Below, in pieces: positions 17,397 through 30,474 of a DNA stretch of 64,000 bases. This DNA is from Deinococcus sp. AB2017081. Lineage in GTDB: Bacteria; Deinococcota; Deinococci; Deinococcales; Deinococcaceae. The notes under the pieces were generated by a model. That model was not told the DNA's origin and did not search any database. It saw only the letters and a program-made list of their open reading frames with translations. How positions within the stretch are numbered: the first letter of the stretch is position 1; each line of letters starts with the position of its first letter. The DNA lies in contig NZ_CP140098.1 in assembly GCF_034440735.1 (NCBI RefSeq), forward strand, positions 482,501 to 546,500. Reading direction: 5' to 3'. A program made the translations under genes and the position numbers.

Positions 17397-17722
17397 GGAT
17401 GCGCCTGGGCGGGGGCAGGCGGCAGGGGATGACTGCCCTGGAGGGCGTACGCCGCCCCACCCAGCGCCCCCACCACGAGCAGCCCGCGCAGCACGTGGCC
17501 CAGCGTGTGCACCCGTGCCAGCCGCAGGGCTGCCGGCAACGCCGGGCCGGCGTCGTGCAGGGCGGCTGCCCAGGCCTGGGCCTCGCTCAGGCCGCGCAGC
17601 CGGGCGTCGAGCATGCTCTGGTGCAGGTGACCGTGCAGTTCGGCGCGAACGCGGCGGGCCGGGGCCGGGGCAAGCAGCACCGTCGCGCGGCGCAGGTAGC
17701 GCTGCACCTCGGGCGGCGTCAC
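17393..17722 (-). CDS. HAAS-like (PadR-associated) membrane protein
   Basis: A 109-residue protein. The helical domain at ~1-75 ('[35 protein letters not shown]') resembles the HAAS/permease-prefix domain that commonly follows padR genes, and one membrane helix (~84-100, '[20 protein letters not shown]') follows. It starts at a GTG overlapping the padR stop (GTGA) and ends in an ATGA overlap with lepB. HAAS proteins are thought to sit at the membrane next to PadR-controlled transport or stress functions; the role here is inferred from context. Confidence 0.68.
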   Translation of the reverse strand: MTPPEVQRYLRRATVLLAPAPARRVRAELHGHLHQSMLDARLRGLSEAQAWAAALHDAGPALPAALRLARVHTLGHVLRGLLVVGALGGAAYALQGSHPLPPAPAQAHP

Positions 17723-18036
17723 CACAGGCTCCGCAGGGCACGGTCGAAGGCGTGGTACGTGTCGCGCTTGCGGGCCAGTTCGGCGCGTCCGGCGTCGGTC
17801 AGGGTGTACGTCCGCACCGGGGGGCCGCCGCGTGCCGGCACCGTCTCGGCGGCGCTCAGATGACCGGCCCGTTCCAGGCGGTGCAGCGCGGGGTACAGGC
17901 TCCCGGCGTTCAGGGTGATGCGGCCGTCCGTGAGGGCACGGACACGCTTGGCGATGTCCTGGCCGTAGCCCCCCTCGCGCTCCAGCACGCTCAGCAGGAT
18001 CAGGTCGAGGTTGCCCTTGAAGAGGTTCACGTCCAC
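17719..18036 (-). CDS. PadR family transcriptional regulator
   Basis: A 105-residue winged-helix repressor with the PadR core: '[26 protein letters not shown]' (helices 1-2), '[18 protein letters not shown]' (recognition helix), a beta-wing ('[17 protein letters not shown]') and a C-terminal dimer helix. GTG start. A perfect TATCAG-TAT-CTGATA palindrome 3 bp upstream of the start codon is a likely autoregulatory operator. It heads the padR-HAAS-lepB operon, so a signal sensed by PadR would also affect signal-peptidase level. Confidence 0.88.
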   Translation of the reverse strand: MDVNLFKGNLDLILLSVLEREGGYGQDIAKRVRALTDGRITLNAGSLYPALHRLERAGHLSAAETVPARGGPPVRTYTLTDAGRAELARKRDTYHAFDRALRSLW

Positions 18037-18039
18037 GGG

Positions 18040-18054
18040 TATCAGTATCTGATA
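18040..18054 (-). promoter_or_regulatory. Palindromic operator before padR
   Basis: TATCAG TAT CTGATA, perfect 6-bp arms, lying in the promoter just before the padR GTG and followed on the far side by another TCAG half-match. Its position suggests autorepression by PadR. Confidence 0.55.
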
Positions 18055-18123
18055 TCAGCATGTGAGCATGGTGGGCGGAGCAGACTCGGCCATGATCTGG
18101 CCCAGATAGGGAAGACTGTTGGC

Positions 18124-18624
18124 ATGAACGATGACCTGCGGACGCTGTACCCATGGGTGAAGTTCTCGCGTGAGCGGCTGTTCGCGTGGGCCGAGGCGCT
18201 GCCGGGGGGCGTGTACACGCAGGAGCGCCCGGACTTCGCGTACGGCAGCCTGCGGAACGTGCAGGCGCACATCGCGGACTGCTACGCGGTGTGGGTGGGG
18301 GTGCGCGGCCTGGGCGAGCACCACGACTGGGTCGACACCACGGCCGTACACGACGTGGCGGCCATGCGCCGCGTGTATGCCGAGGTAGACGACATGATGG
18401 AGCGGGCCTTCGGGGCCTTCACCACGCCCGACGAGGTGTTCGGTCTCGCCGTCCGGGATGAGGTCTTACCGGTCACGCAGCGCTGGCTGGTCATGCATCC
18501 TATCACGCACGAGTTCCACCACAAGGGCCAGATGCTGACGATGGGCCGCATTCTGGGGCACCCGTACCCGCCGGGGCCAGACACCGATCTGGGCGTGCCG
18601 GGGGACGTCAGCCCACAGCCATGA
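18124..18624 (+). CDS. DinB/DfsB family metal-binding protein
   Basis: A 166-residue four-helix-bundle protein. His49 ('NVQAHIADC') and His129/His133 ('ITHEFHHKGQ') form the typical DinB metal triad. DinB-like proteins are greatly expanded in Deinococcus. Most have no proven substrate; relatives are thiol-dependent transferases or are linked to stress. The ATG is the first in frame after the divergent padR promoter. The 3' end overlaps the convergent HAD gene by 17 nt. Confidence 0.85.
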   Translation: MNDDLRTLYPWVKFSRERLFAWAEALPGGVYTQERPDFAYGSLRNVQAHIADCYAVWVGVRGLGEHHDWVDTTAVHDVAAMRRVYAEVDDMMERAFGAFTTPDEVFGLAVRDEVLPVTQRWLVMHPITHEFHHKGQMLTMGRILGHPYPPGPDTDLGVPGDVSPQP

Positions 18625-19240
18625 CCCGCCGGAAGTGCCGGACGCTGGTGTAGCGGAACGCCTGCCAGCCTGCCTCCCGCGCCGCCTGTACGTTGTCCCG
18701 GTTGTCGTCCCAGAAGACGAGGTGCGCGGCGTCGTCTCCCATGCGCCGGGTGACCTCGGCGTAGTACTCGGGACTGGGCTTGCGGTGGCCCACCATGCAG
18801 GAGGCGAAGTGCCCGTCCACCACGTCGCCCAGGCCCACGACCTCCAGCAGGTGCTTCGTGCGGTGGGCCTCCTGATTGGTCGCCAGGTAACTGTGCCAGC
18901 CCTGGGCGCGTAACTCGCGCACGGCGGTCAGCAGGGCACGGTTGGGGTGGTTCTCGGAGTCCAGCCACTCGTGCAGGAACTCGTCCGGCGTCTGGTCGCG
19001 GCCCAGCGCGGCGATGAAGTCCGGGAGGTGCTCCTTCAGGTCGCTCTGGCCGGTGCTGGCCGAATGGAAGGCCGTCTCGAAGAACTGGCGGGTCAGTGTG
19101 GGACTCTCGCGCCGCAGCCGCACGCCGAACCACTCGGGCGGGGTCACCAGCACGCCGTCCACATCGAGCAGCAGCACGTGGGTTCGTGGATCGGCGTTCA
19201 GGCGGGGTGGGGCGAGAACGCGGCGCAGGAGACGGGTCAC
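18608..19240 (-). CDS. HAD-like hydrolase
   Basis: A 210-residue HAD phosphohydrolase: motif I 'LLLDVDGVL' (Asp26 nucleophile), a helical cap, motif II 'SYLATNQEAH', motif III lysine in 'GHRKPSPEYY' and motif IV 'LVFWDDNRDNVQAAREAGW'. The layout suits small phosphorylated metabolites (phosphoglycolate or haloacid branch); the substrate is unknown. I chose the GTG at 19240 because TACGCT (complement of 19248-19253) lies exactly 7 nt before it, the leaderless spacing. An in-frame GTG at 19264 would place that box inside the gene. Confidence 0.85.
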   Translation of the reverse strand: MTRLLRRVLAPPRLNADPRTHVLLLDVDGVLVTPPEWFGVRLRRESPTLTRQFFETAFHSASTGQSDLKEHLPDFIAALGRDQTPDEFLHEWLDSENHPNRALLTAVRELRAQGWHSYLATNQEAHRTKHLLEVVGLGDVVDGHFASCMVGHRKPSPEYYAEVTRRMGDDAAHLVFWDDNRDNVQAAREAGWQAFRYTSVRHFRRVMAVG

Positions 19241-19280
19241 GGCGTCCAGCGTACCGGAGGCCACAGACGGCGCTGCCGGT

Positions 19281-19451
19281 CTACTTGCCGTGCTTCGTCA
19301 GCCGCCACAGCGTGATGCCGTTGACGACCATCAGGAGGGCACACAGCCCCGCCATGACCCACTGCTGCTGCTGGACGAAGCGGATGGTCAGGATGCCCCA
19401 GCCGCAGATCAGGGCCGTGACCAGCCAGATCCGCCACGCGGGCGCGTTCAC
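19281..19451 (-). CDS. Small two-helix membrane protein
   Basis: A 56-residue protein starting at GTG, with two hydrophobic segments ('IWLVTALICGWGILTI' and 'WVMAGLCALLMVVNGITLW') separated by 'RFVQQQQ' and a basic tail 'RLTKHGK'. A GGAG 8 nt upstream could be the ribosome site, but it lies inside a 5-codon leader frame (19448..19465) whose TGA overlaps this GTG. Function unknown. Confidence 0.65.
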   Translation of the reverse strand: MNAPAWRIWLVTALICGWGILTIRFVQQQQWVMAGLCALLMVVNGITLWRLTKHGK

Positions 19452-19465
19452 TTGCGGTGCTCCAT
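19448..19465 (-). other. Five-codon leader ORF (MEHRK) before the small membrane protein
   Basis: ATG GAG CAC CGC AAG TGA. TAGGCT (complement of 19472-19477) lies 6 nt before this ATG, the leaderless spacing, and the TGA overlaps the GTG of the 56-residue gene (GTGA). This suits termination-reinitiation, but could be coincidence. Confidence 0.35.
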
Positions 19466-19506
19466 GCCCCCAGCCTACCGTCCCAGGTGGCCGGTGACCG
19501 TGACCG

Positions 19507-20706
19507 TCACTTGCCGGCGCTGGAGGCCACAGCGAGCTTCACAGCCGCCTCGGCGTTCAGGGTGCCGCGCCCGCAGGTGTGGGCCGGCTCCGGGTCGCAG
19601 CGCCCACCGGGAAAGGGGATGGCGCTGCGCGTCAGATACGAGCGCAGCAGGGCCGGGCTCAGGCGGGGGCGCACGCTCAGGAGCAGGCTGGCGACCCCGG
19701 TGGCGTGCGGCGCGGCGAAACTCGTGCCGTTGGGTGTACGCTCCCCGCCGCCCCCCGTGACGCTGCTGGAGACGATGCCGTGGCCCTGCTCGCCGCCGGG
19801 CGCGGCCAGGGCCACCGCCCGGCCCCAGTTGGCATACGCGGGGCGCGTCCCGGCCTCGGTCACGCTGGTGACGGTCAGGACATTGCGGCACCCGGCGGGT
19901 GAGTAGCCGGCCGAATCTGCGCCGTCGTTCGCCGCCCCGGCGATCACCACGGCCCCCTTGGTCGTGATCACGTCGATGGCGGCCTGGATACGCGGGTCAC
20001 AGCGGGTCAGGGGAATGAAATCTGCGTACAGGCTGAGGTTCAGCAGCCGCGCCGGGTTCGGATTGGCCGGCACGCCGGGAATGCTCATACCGACCGCCCA
20101 CTTCATCGCGTCCACGAGATCCGTGGGATCGACCAGCCCGTCGGTGCCGGCCACGCGGATCTGCACCACCTTCGCCTGCGGATTGATGCCGACCATGCCC
20201 CGCCCGTCGCGCCCGGCGGCGATGATGTTGGCCACGACCTCGGCGTGGTAGGCGTACTCTCCGACGCCCGTGGCGTCCGGGTCGCGGCCGTCGCCGTCGC
20301 CGGAGCGGGCGGGGTCGCTCACGAAGTCATGGCCGTTCACCACGCGCCCGGACAGTTCCGGCGAGTTCACGTAGCCGGTGTCCAGCACCGCCACCGTGAC
20401 CGGCCCGCCGGGAGCGAGGGCCCACGCCTGCGCCGCGTGGATCACGGGCAGGTTCCACTGCCGGGGATACAGGGGATCAGTGGGGATGGACTGGGCGGGG
20501 ACGGTGGTCGGCAGCGGCTTGATGGCCGGCGCGGCGGGCGTGACCGGTGGAATTTCCGGCAACGCTGGCGTTGTCACGCCCGGCGGCAGTGCGGGAATGG
20601 GCACGAGCTTGATGGCCTGCGAGGCGGGCAGCAGGGCCACGCCGAGCAGGAGGCCCAGCCGCAGGCGGCGTCCGAACCTGCGCGGCACAGAGGAATCCTG
20701 ACTCAT
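19507..20706 (-). CDS. Secreted S8 family serine protease (subtilase)
   Basis: A 399-residue protein with an N-terminal signal peptide (basic 'RRFGRRLR', hydrophobic '[15 protein letters not shown]') and a Pro-rich spacer (~33-75). The catalytic triad is Asp109 ('VAVLDTG'), His154 ('[13 protein letters not shown]') and Ser329 ('[17 protein letters not shown]'), with Asn260 for the oxyanion hole. The His box is 'YHAEVV' rather than the usual 'HGTHVAG', so it is a divergent branch. Two Cys pairs late in the protein ('CDPRI', 'CRNVL', 'CDPEPAHTC') may form disulfides. It probably degrades extracellular protein for nutrition. Confidence 0.92.
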   Translation of the reverse strand: MSQDSSVPRRFGRRLRLGLLLGVALLPASQAIKLVPIPALPPGVTTPALPEIPPVTPAAPAIKPLPTTVPAQSIPTDPLYPRQWNLPVIHAAQAWALAPGGPVTVAVLDTGYVNSPELSGRVVNGHDFVSDPARSGDGDGRDPDATGVGEYAYHAEVVANIIAAGRDGRGMVGINPQAKVVQIRVAGTDGLVDPTDLVDAMKWAVGMSIPGVPANPNPARLLNLSLYADFIPLTRCDPRIQAAIDVITTKGAVVIAGAANDGADSAGYSPAGCRNVLTVTSVTEAGTRPAYANWGRAVALAAPGGEQGHGIVSSSVTGGGGERTPNGTSFAAPHATGVASLLLSVRPRLSPALLRSYLTRSAIPFPGGRCDPEPAHTCGRGTLNAEAAVKLAVASSAGK

Positions 20707-20771
20707 TGCCGTCCAGTCTGCCGCCCCCGCCTGACGTGCGCCTGAGCGCCGCTTGCGGATACCATCACGTC

Positions 20772-21551
20772 ATGACCGCTCCTGCCGCCGGCCCCCGTGT
20801 GATCGTCCTGACCGGCGCGTCCAGCGGCATCGGCCTGGCCACGGCGCGGGAACTCGCGGCGCGGGGGCACCGGCTGGTGCTCGCGGCCCGCCGCACGGAG
20901 CAGATCGCGGCGCTGGCCCGTGAACTCGATCCCACGGGTGTCCGGGTGCTGGCCGTGCCCACCGATGTCACCGACGACGCCTCGCGCCGGGCGCTGGTTG
21001 CGGCGGCCACCGGGCATTTCGGGCATATCGACGTGCTGGTCAACAACGCGGGCGTCACCGTCGAGCACGGGTGGTGGTGGGACGACGCCGACCCGCTGCG
21101 GGTGCTGCGCGTGAACCTGGAGGCCCCGGTGGAACTCGTGCGGCTCGTGCTGCCGGCCATGCGGGCGCGGGGCAGCGGGCACATCGTGAACATCGCGTCC
21201 GTGGCGGGCATCGTCGCCACGAACGGTCTGTACTCCGCGAGCAAGTTCGGGCTGCGCGGCTTCTCGCTGGGGCTGCGGCGCGAGCTGCTGGGCACCGGCG
21301 TGCAGGTCAGCATCGTGTCGCCGGGGTTCGTGAAAAGCGAGATGACCGCCAGCGCCCGGCTGCCCATGCCCGGGCCGGAGGTCGTGGCCCGCGCCGTCGC
21401 GGACGTGCTCTCTCGCCCCCAGCGCGAGGTGGTTGTGCCAGCAGCCTACCGGGCCCTCGCGTGGCTCGACCGTCACCTGCCGGCGCTGTCCGACACGCTG
21501 GTGAGCCGCGTCGTGATCCGGCGGCGCTACGGGCATGACAAGAAGATCTGA
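20772..21551 (+). CDS. SDR family NAD(P)-dependent oxidoreductase
   Basis: A 259-residue classical short-chain dehydrogenase: '[20 protein letters not shown]' cofactor loop, 'LVNNAGVTV', catalytic Ser in 'VNIASVAG' and 'LYSASKFG' (Tyr-x-x-x-Lys), then '[12 protein letters not shown]'. 'AARRTEQ' after the second strand suggests NADP(H) preference. Substrate unknown. TACCAT at 20760-20765 sits 6 nt before the ATG, leaderless type. Divergent from the protease gene. Confidence 0.9.
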   Translation: MTAPAAGPRVIVLTGASSGIGLATARELAARGHRLVLAARRTEQIAALARELDPTGVRVLAVPTDVTDDASRRALVAAATGHFGHIDVLVNNAGVTVEHGWWWDDADPLRVLRVNLEAPVELVRLVLPAMRARGSGHIVNIASVAGIVATNGLYSASKFGLRGFSLGLRRELLGTGVQVSIVSPGFVKSEMTASARLPMPGPEVVARAVADVLSRPQREVVVPAAYRALAWLDRHLPALSDTLVSRVVIRRRYGHDKKI

Positions 21552-21597
21552 ACATCTCCGGACTGCGCCGGCCGTGCCCACTTCGTAGACTGCACAC

Positions 21598-22686
21598 GTG
21601 AACCCCGCCAGAACCGCGTTCCGTGCCCTGCTGCCCGTGCTCGAACGGGGCGTGAGTGCCCTCGACCGGTCGGCCAGCGCGTTTCTGCAGCCCCGCCGGG
21701 CACGCGGCAAACTGCTGCTGCAGCCCTATGTCGGCTGGGGGACACCCGGCCGCGTGGAGGTCTCCGGGCGGGTGCTGCTTCCGCGCACCATGCGCCCCCC
21801 GCAGACCGGCGATCCCCGGTTGCGCAATGTCCGGAACGCCCTGCGCCGCCTGTTCTCCCGCGAGGTCGGCGGCATCGGCGTGACCGGCACCCTGGACGGC
21901 GTGCCGGCCCGCGCCGTCAGCGATTCCGACGGCTACTTCACGCTGGTCTTCACGCTGCCCGAGCCACTCGGGGCCGGCTGGCACGAGGCCGCCCTGTCCC
22001 TGGATGGCCGCGAGGGCACCACCACCGCCCGCGTCCAGGTCGTCTCGCAGGCCCGCTTCGGGATCATCAGCGACCTCGACGACACCGTGATCCAGTCGGA
22101 CGTGACCAGCGTGCCGCGCATGCTGCTGACCGTCCTGACCGGCAACGCCCGCACCCGCTCGCCCTTTCCCGGCGTCAGCGCCCTGTACCGTGCCCTGACG
22201 CACAGCGAGCACGAGCGCAACCCGATCTTCTACGTGTCCAGCAGTCCGTGGAATTTCTTCGACCTGCTGCTCAGTTTCCTGAGCTACCGCCACATCCCGC
22301 TGGGGCCGCTGTTCCTGCGCAACTGGGGCGTGGATCTGCTGGCCGGCCACGGCGGCTACAAGCACGAGGTGATCGAGCGCCTGCTGACCCGCTTCCCTGA
22401 CCTGCCCTTCGTCCTGATCGGGGACAGCGGCGAGAAGGATCCGGAGATCTACGCCGAGGTCGTCCGCCGCCACCCGCAGCGCATCCTGGGCGTGTACATC
22501 CGCGACGTGACCGAGGCCCACCGCGACACGGGCGTCATGACCCTGCGCGACGAGGTGCGCCACACCGGGATCGATCTGGTGCTGGCGGCCGACAGCCTGA
22601 ACGCCGCCGGCCATGCCATGAGCCTGGGCCTGATCACCCCCGACGGCTACCGGGGCGTGCTGGAGAGCGTGACGCGCAGCGCGTAG
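21598..22686 (+). CDS. APP1-family phosphatase (DUF2183)
   Basis: A 362-residue protein. The N-terminal part (~1-150) has a beta-rich region ('[12 protein letters not shown]', '[12 protein letters not shown]'). The C-terminal part holds the HAD-like APP1 catalytic domain: '[15 protein letters not shown]' (~157-171, the DxDxT box), '[14 protein letters not shown]' and '[13 protein letters not shown]'. Yeast App1 is a phosphatidate phosphatase; bacterial members are presumed lipid phosphatases. GTG start with TAGACT at 21586-21591, 6 nt upstream, leaderless type. Confidence 0.9.
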   Translation: MNPARTAFRALLPVLERGVSALDRSASAFLQPRRARGKLLLQPYVGWGTPGRVEVSGRVLLPRTMRPPQTGDPRLRNVRNALRRLFSREVGGIGVTGTLDGVPARAVSDSDGYFTLVFTLPEPLGAGWHEAALSLDGREGTTTARVQVVSQARFGIISDLDDTVIQSDVTSVPRMLLTVLTGNARTRSPFPGVSALYRALTHSEHERNPIFYVSSSPWNFFDLLLSFLSYRHIPLGPLFLRNWGVDLLAGHGGYKHEVIERLLTRFPDLPFVLIGDSGEKDPEIYAEVVRRHPQRILGVYIRDVTEAHRDTGVMTLRDEVRHTGIDLVLAADSLNAAGHAMSLGLITPDGYRGVLESVTRSA

Positions 22687-22706
22687 GTAGGGACGATTCC
22701 GATTGA

Positions 22707-22821
22707 ATTGGTTGCTTGAACCGATGAAATCCGACCAGAGGGACTCGTAGAGCTGCGAAGCAGAGGAGGAACGACAGACCGGCTCCGCGTCATGGAGCCG
22801 CAACCGGTGCCGTCCCGGTTG
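22707..22821. other. Structured intergenic element with four consecutive hairpins
   Basis: Four back-to-back hairpins: ATTGGTT/AACCGAT (22707-22725, one G-T wobble), CTGC-GAA-GCAG (22753-22763), CGGCTCC/GGAGCCG (22780-22800) and CAACCGG/CCGGTTG (22801-22821). They lie between two convergent genes. No open frame fits. It may be a small RNA, a composite terminator or a dispersed noncoding repeat. Confidence 0.45.
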
Positions 22822-22850
22822 TGGCGCAAGAGTGCGGAGTCGGGCTGAAA

Positions 22851-22882
22851 GGGGGGGCGGTGCCGATGTGGCCCGCCCCCCC
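22851..22882 (-). terminator. Rho-independent terminator of rnr
   Basis: A 10-bp perfect stem (GGGGGGGCGG with CCGCCCCCCC) and a 12-nt loop. Read on the complement it ends in TTT, 20 nt past the rnr stop. Confidence 0.75.
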
Positions 22883-22901
22883 TGTCCGTCTTCACTTCCG
22901 G

Positions 22902-26942
<4,041 letters not shown>

Positions 26943-27227
26943 CAACGCACCTGGTCGTTCAGGACGCGCCCGTGAGGTTGAGCCTCGATTGGCACGCGGT
27001 CACCGGCTCTGTGGGCATTCTCGGCCAACGGGCATCACGGTGCCGCACGCATCCCGCTCACGGGAACAAGACATTCGCTTCCTCGGGTCGCGCCGAACCC
27101 CGCAGCCCGGCTGGCTCGCGTGGGGGCGCTGTCCTGTACCCGGCAGCACGACCAGCATAACACGCACACCGGATCGCACCGTGACGCCCACCCCAGGCGG
27201 GCGGGCCCACCTTGGCTACGCTGCGGC

Positions 27228-28098
27228 ATGTTCGACGGATTTCAGCTGGAGCACGTCGCGCTCCCGGCTGCCACGCTGCGTGTCCGGCACGGGGGGCAGG
27301 GGCCACCGCTGCTGCTGCTGCACGGGCACCCGCGCACGCACACCACGTGGCACCGCGTGGCCCCCCTCCTGGCACGCGAGCACACGGTCGTGTGTCCGGA
27401 TCTGCGCGGCTACGGGCAGTCCAGCACACCGGCCGACACGCCGGATCACAGCGGCATGTCGGGGCGGGCGCTGGCACAGGACATGCGCGAGCTGATGACC
27501 CACCTGGGGCACGAGCGGTTCGCCGTGGCCGGGCATGACCGGGGCAGTTACGTGGCGTTCCGGCTCGCCATGGAGCATCCGGACGCCGTCATACGGCTCG
27601 CGTTCCTGGGTCAGGTTCCCATTCTGGACGCGCTGGAACGCGTGAACGAGCGCTTCGCGCGGCTGTGGTGGCACTGGTTCTTCTTCGCGCAGCCCGGCAA
27701 GCCCGAACAGGCCATCCTGGCCGATCCGGATGCATGGTATGGGCTGACACCGGAACTGCGAGAGCGCATGGGTACGGAGAACTATGCCGACTGCCGCGCG
27801 GCCCTGCACGACCCCGCCACGGTTCACGCCATGCTGGAGGACTACCGGGCGGGCCTGGGCCTGAACCGCGCCCACGACGAGGCCGACCGCGCCGCCGGCC
27901 GCCGGCTGGCCTGCCCGACCCTGGTCGTCTGGGCCACCCGCGACGATCCGGAGCCCCTCTACGACGACCTGCCTGCCATCTGGCGGGCGTGGTCGGACGA
28001 CCTGCGCGTGCGGAGCCTGGACTGCGGTCACCACATGGCCGAGGATGCCCCGGACGAACTGGCCGCCATGCTGCTCGACTTCTTCAGGGAGGGAGCGT

Positions 28099-28112
<14 letters not shown>
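27228..28112 (+). CDS. Alpha/beta hydrolase, haloacetate-dehalogenase-like
   Basis: A 294-residue alpha/beta hydrolase. 'LLLLHGHPRTHTTWHRVAPLLA' (oxyanion loop), 'CPDLRGYGQS', nucleophile Asp103 in 'AGHDRGSYVAFRLAMEHP', 'WWHWFFFAQPGKPE' and catalytic His in 'CGHHMAEDAPDELA' follow the fluoroacetate dehalogenase pattern, including the Asp nucleophile and the cap tryptophan. C-F or C-Cl hydrolysis is possible; epoxide hydrolases are close relatives, so the substrate is uncertain. TACGCT (27217-27222) is 5 nt before the ATG. The 3' end overlaps xth by 14 nt, convergently. Confidence 0.85.
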
Positions 28113-28863
<751 letters not shown>

Positions 28864-28982
28864 GGCGCACCGAGGATACCTGAACGTGCGCTGTGCCGCT
28901 TTTTGAACCGGGTGCTTTGTTCAAGGCGCATTCAGCAAAAGTGAAACCGCAACCTTCATGAACGGTGTACCGTAACCTCACT

Positions 28983-29291
28983 ATGGCCGACATCAAGTTC
29001 CTGAACGAATCCGACGGTGCCGAGTTCCGCATGACCCATCCGAAAGCCGAACGCGTCCTGAAGGACATCGACCAGTGGGCACAGGCCAACGCCTTCGAGC
29101 ACGTGGCGTTCTGGCGCGACCCCGAGGACGAGCACAAGCTGTGGGTGCAGCTCGGCGACGACCGCCTGAACTACTGGATCCACGACTCCACCTTCACCGA
29201 GGGCAAGCACGAGACGGTCGAGATGCAGATGGACTACGCCCGTGGTGCGGCCCGCCGGAGTGCGGCCGGGTACGGCAAGTTCGACAAGTAG
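28983..29291 (+). CDS. Conserved small hypothetical protein
   Basis: A 102-residue acidic soluble protein with many aromatic and charged residues ('VAFWRDPEDEHKLWVQLGDDRLNYWIHDSTF'), possibly a small alpha+beta domain. No motif recognised. The frame is open 18 nt upstream to a GTG, but the ATG at 28983 gives the more protein-like N terminus ('MADIKFLNESDG') and has TAACCT 4 nt before it. A hairpin follows the stop. Confidence 0.7.
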   Translation: MADIKFLNESDGAEFRMTHPKAERVLKDIDQWAQANAFEHVAFWRDPEDEHKLWVQLGDDRLNYWIHDSTFTEGKHETVEMQMDYARGAARRSAAGYGKFDK

Positions 29292-29304
29292 GGTTCACGG
29301 GTGC

Positions 29305-29332
29305 GGGGCGGTGGGCGACGGCTCGCCGCCCC
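29305..29332 (+). terminator. Terminator-like hairpin after 28983..29291
   Basis: GGGGCGG/CCGCCCC outer stem (29305-29311 with 29326-29332) enclosing a GGCGA/TCGCC inner stem and a small loop. No T-tract. Confidence 0.55.
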
Positions 29333-29482
29333 TCGTCGTGGCGATCCAGGACTGGAGACCGGTTTGGGTGAGACTTCACCTGTCATCGGCGCTGACGTCG
29401 ACCGCGCCACGGTCAATCACCCTGGGATCATCGTCAGTCTCCTACGGTCGTCCCACGTTCGTCTGAACGGAGGAGACCCCCG

Positions 29483-30448
29483 ATGCGTAGACCGCTGACC
29501 TGCCTGATCCTGACCCTGGCCCCGTTCACCCCTGCCCCCTGGGCGGCAGCGCAGGCCGTTCCACCGGCTGTGCTGCACCAGAACGACATGGCGCGTGGAG
29601 CGCTGAAGGAAGTCAACAGCGCCCTGAAGGCTGCGATCAGCAGCGGCTCGCGGAATCGGCTGCTGGCCGCCATCGAGAAGTACAACACGGTGATCGCGGA
29701 TCTGGCGAATTTGGAGTATCAGGGGCTGGGCAACGAGGTGAAGGTCAGCCGTGACCTGTCCTACCGGGCGATGGCCTCCCTGCTGGAGGTCATGACCCGG
29801 AACTGCGAGGCGGGCAGCCTGGGCGACGGCATGAAGGCGGGCGAACTCGTTCGGGCGCTGGATCGCAACGTGCAGACCACCCAGGGGGTCGGGGTGGCGC
29901 ACATCGCCAGGATTCGCGCCCGCCTGCCGGACTGCCTGGCCCTGGAACTCCACATCGATTCCAGCATGACGTTCATCGAGGCCAATTACAGAGCGCACTT
30001 CGAGGTGAAGGTACCGCTCACGTACAACCTTGGCACCGGTCTGTACACCGGCACCGGGATGGTTCGGCGGGTTCACCAGTCCCTGGAGAAGTCGGGCTGC
30101 ACCGCCACGTACACGTTCAGGCCCACACCCTTCACGGTCAACCGCCTGGAACTCCGCCTGAACGGCGCGCTCGGGGTGCAGGACGTGGTGCTCGACGACT
30201 ACGATCCTGGGACGACCGGGGAGACCATGACCCTGCTGTGCCCGCCCGCCCCGCCCCTGCCGATGGCCTACATGAACTGGGGAACGACCTTCTCCACGGC
30301 GCGGCGGACGTCTGGCAACCTCAGCATCGATACCTGGCGGATCGGCGTTCCGGTCGTGAAAGGCGTCATCGCCTCGAAATCCCTGTCGCAGGACATCGTC
30401 CTCCGGGAGGCCACCGACATGCTGCTGGTCAGGCCCCGGAAGAAGTAG
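29483..30448 (+). CDS. Secreted hypothetical protein
   Basis: A 321-residue protein with a clear signal peptide ('RRPLTCLILTLAPFTPAPWAAAQA', cleavage after ~24). Residues ~30-105 are helical. The C-terminal two-thirds look beta-rich, with four or more Cys that could form disulfides ('RNCEAG', 'LPDCLA', 'KSGCTATY', 'TLLCPP'). It ends in a basic 'RPRKK'. Start supported by GGAGGAG 7 nt upstream of the ATG. No family recognised. Confidence 0.75.
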   Translation: MRRPLTCLILTLAPFTPAPWAAAQAVPPAVLHQNDMARGALKEVNSALKAAISSGSRNRLLAAIEKYNTVIADLANLEYQGLGNEVKVSRDLSYRAMASLLEVMTRNCEAGSLGDGMKAGELVRALDRNVQTTQGVGVAHIARIRARLPDCLALELHIDSSMTFIEANYRAHFEVKVPLTYNLGTGLYTGTGMVRRVHQSLEKSGCTATYTFRPTPFTVNRLELRLNGALGVQDVVLDDYDPGTTGETMTLLCPPAPPLPMAYMNWGTTFSTARRTSGNLSIDTWRIGVPVVKGVIASKSLSQDIVLREATDMLLVRPRKK

Positions 30449-30474
30449 GGCCGCACCGGTCTGTCGGGCACCGA

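Noticed and set aside
28900..28945. TTGAAC...GTTCAA inverted repeat between xth and the 28983 gene
   Set aside because: Arms of 6 bp with a 10-nt gap are short and not placed clearly against a promoter, so it is not listed as a feature.
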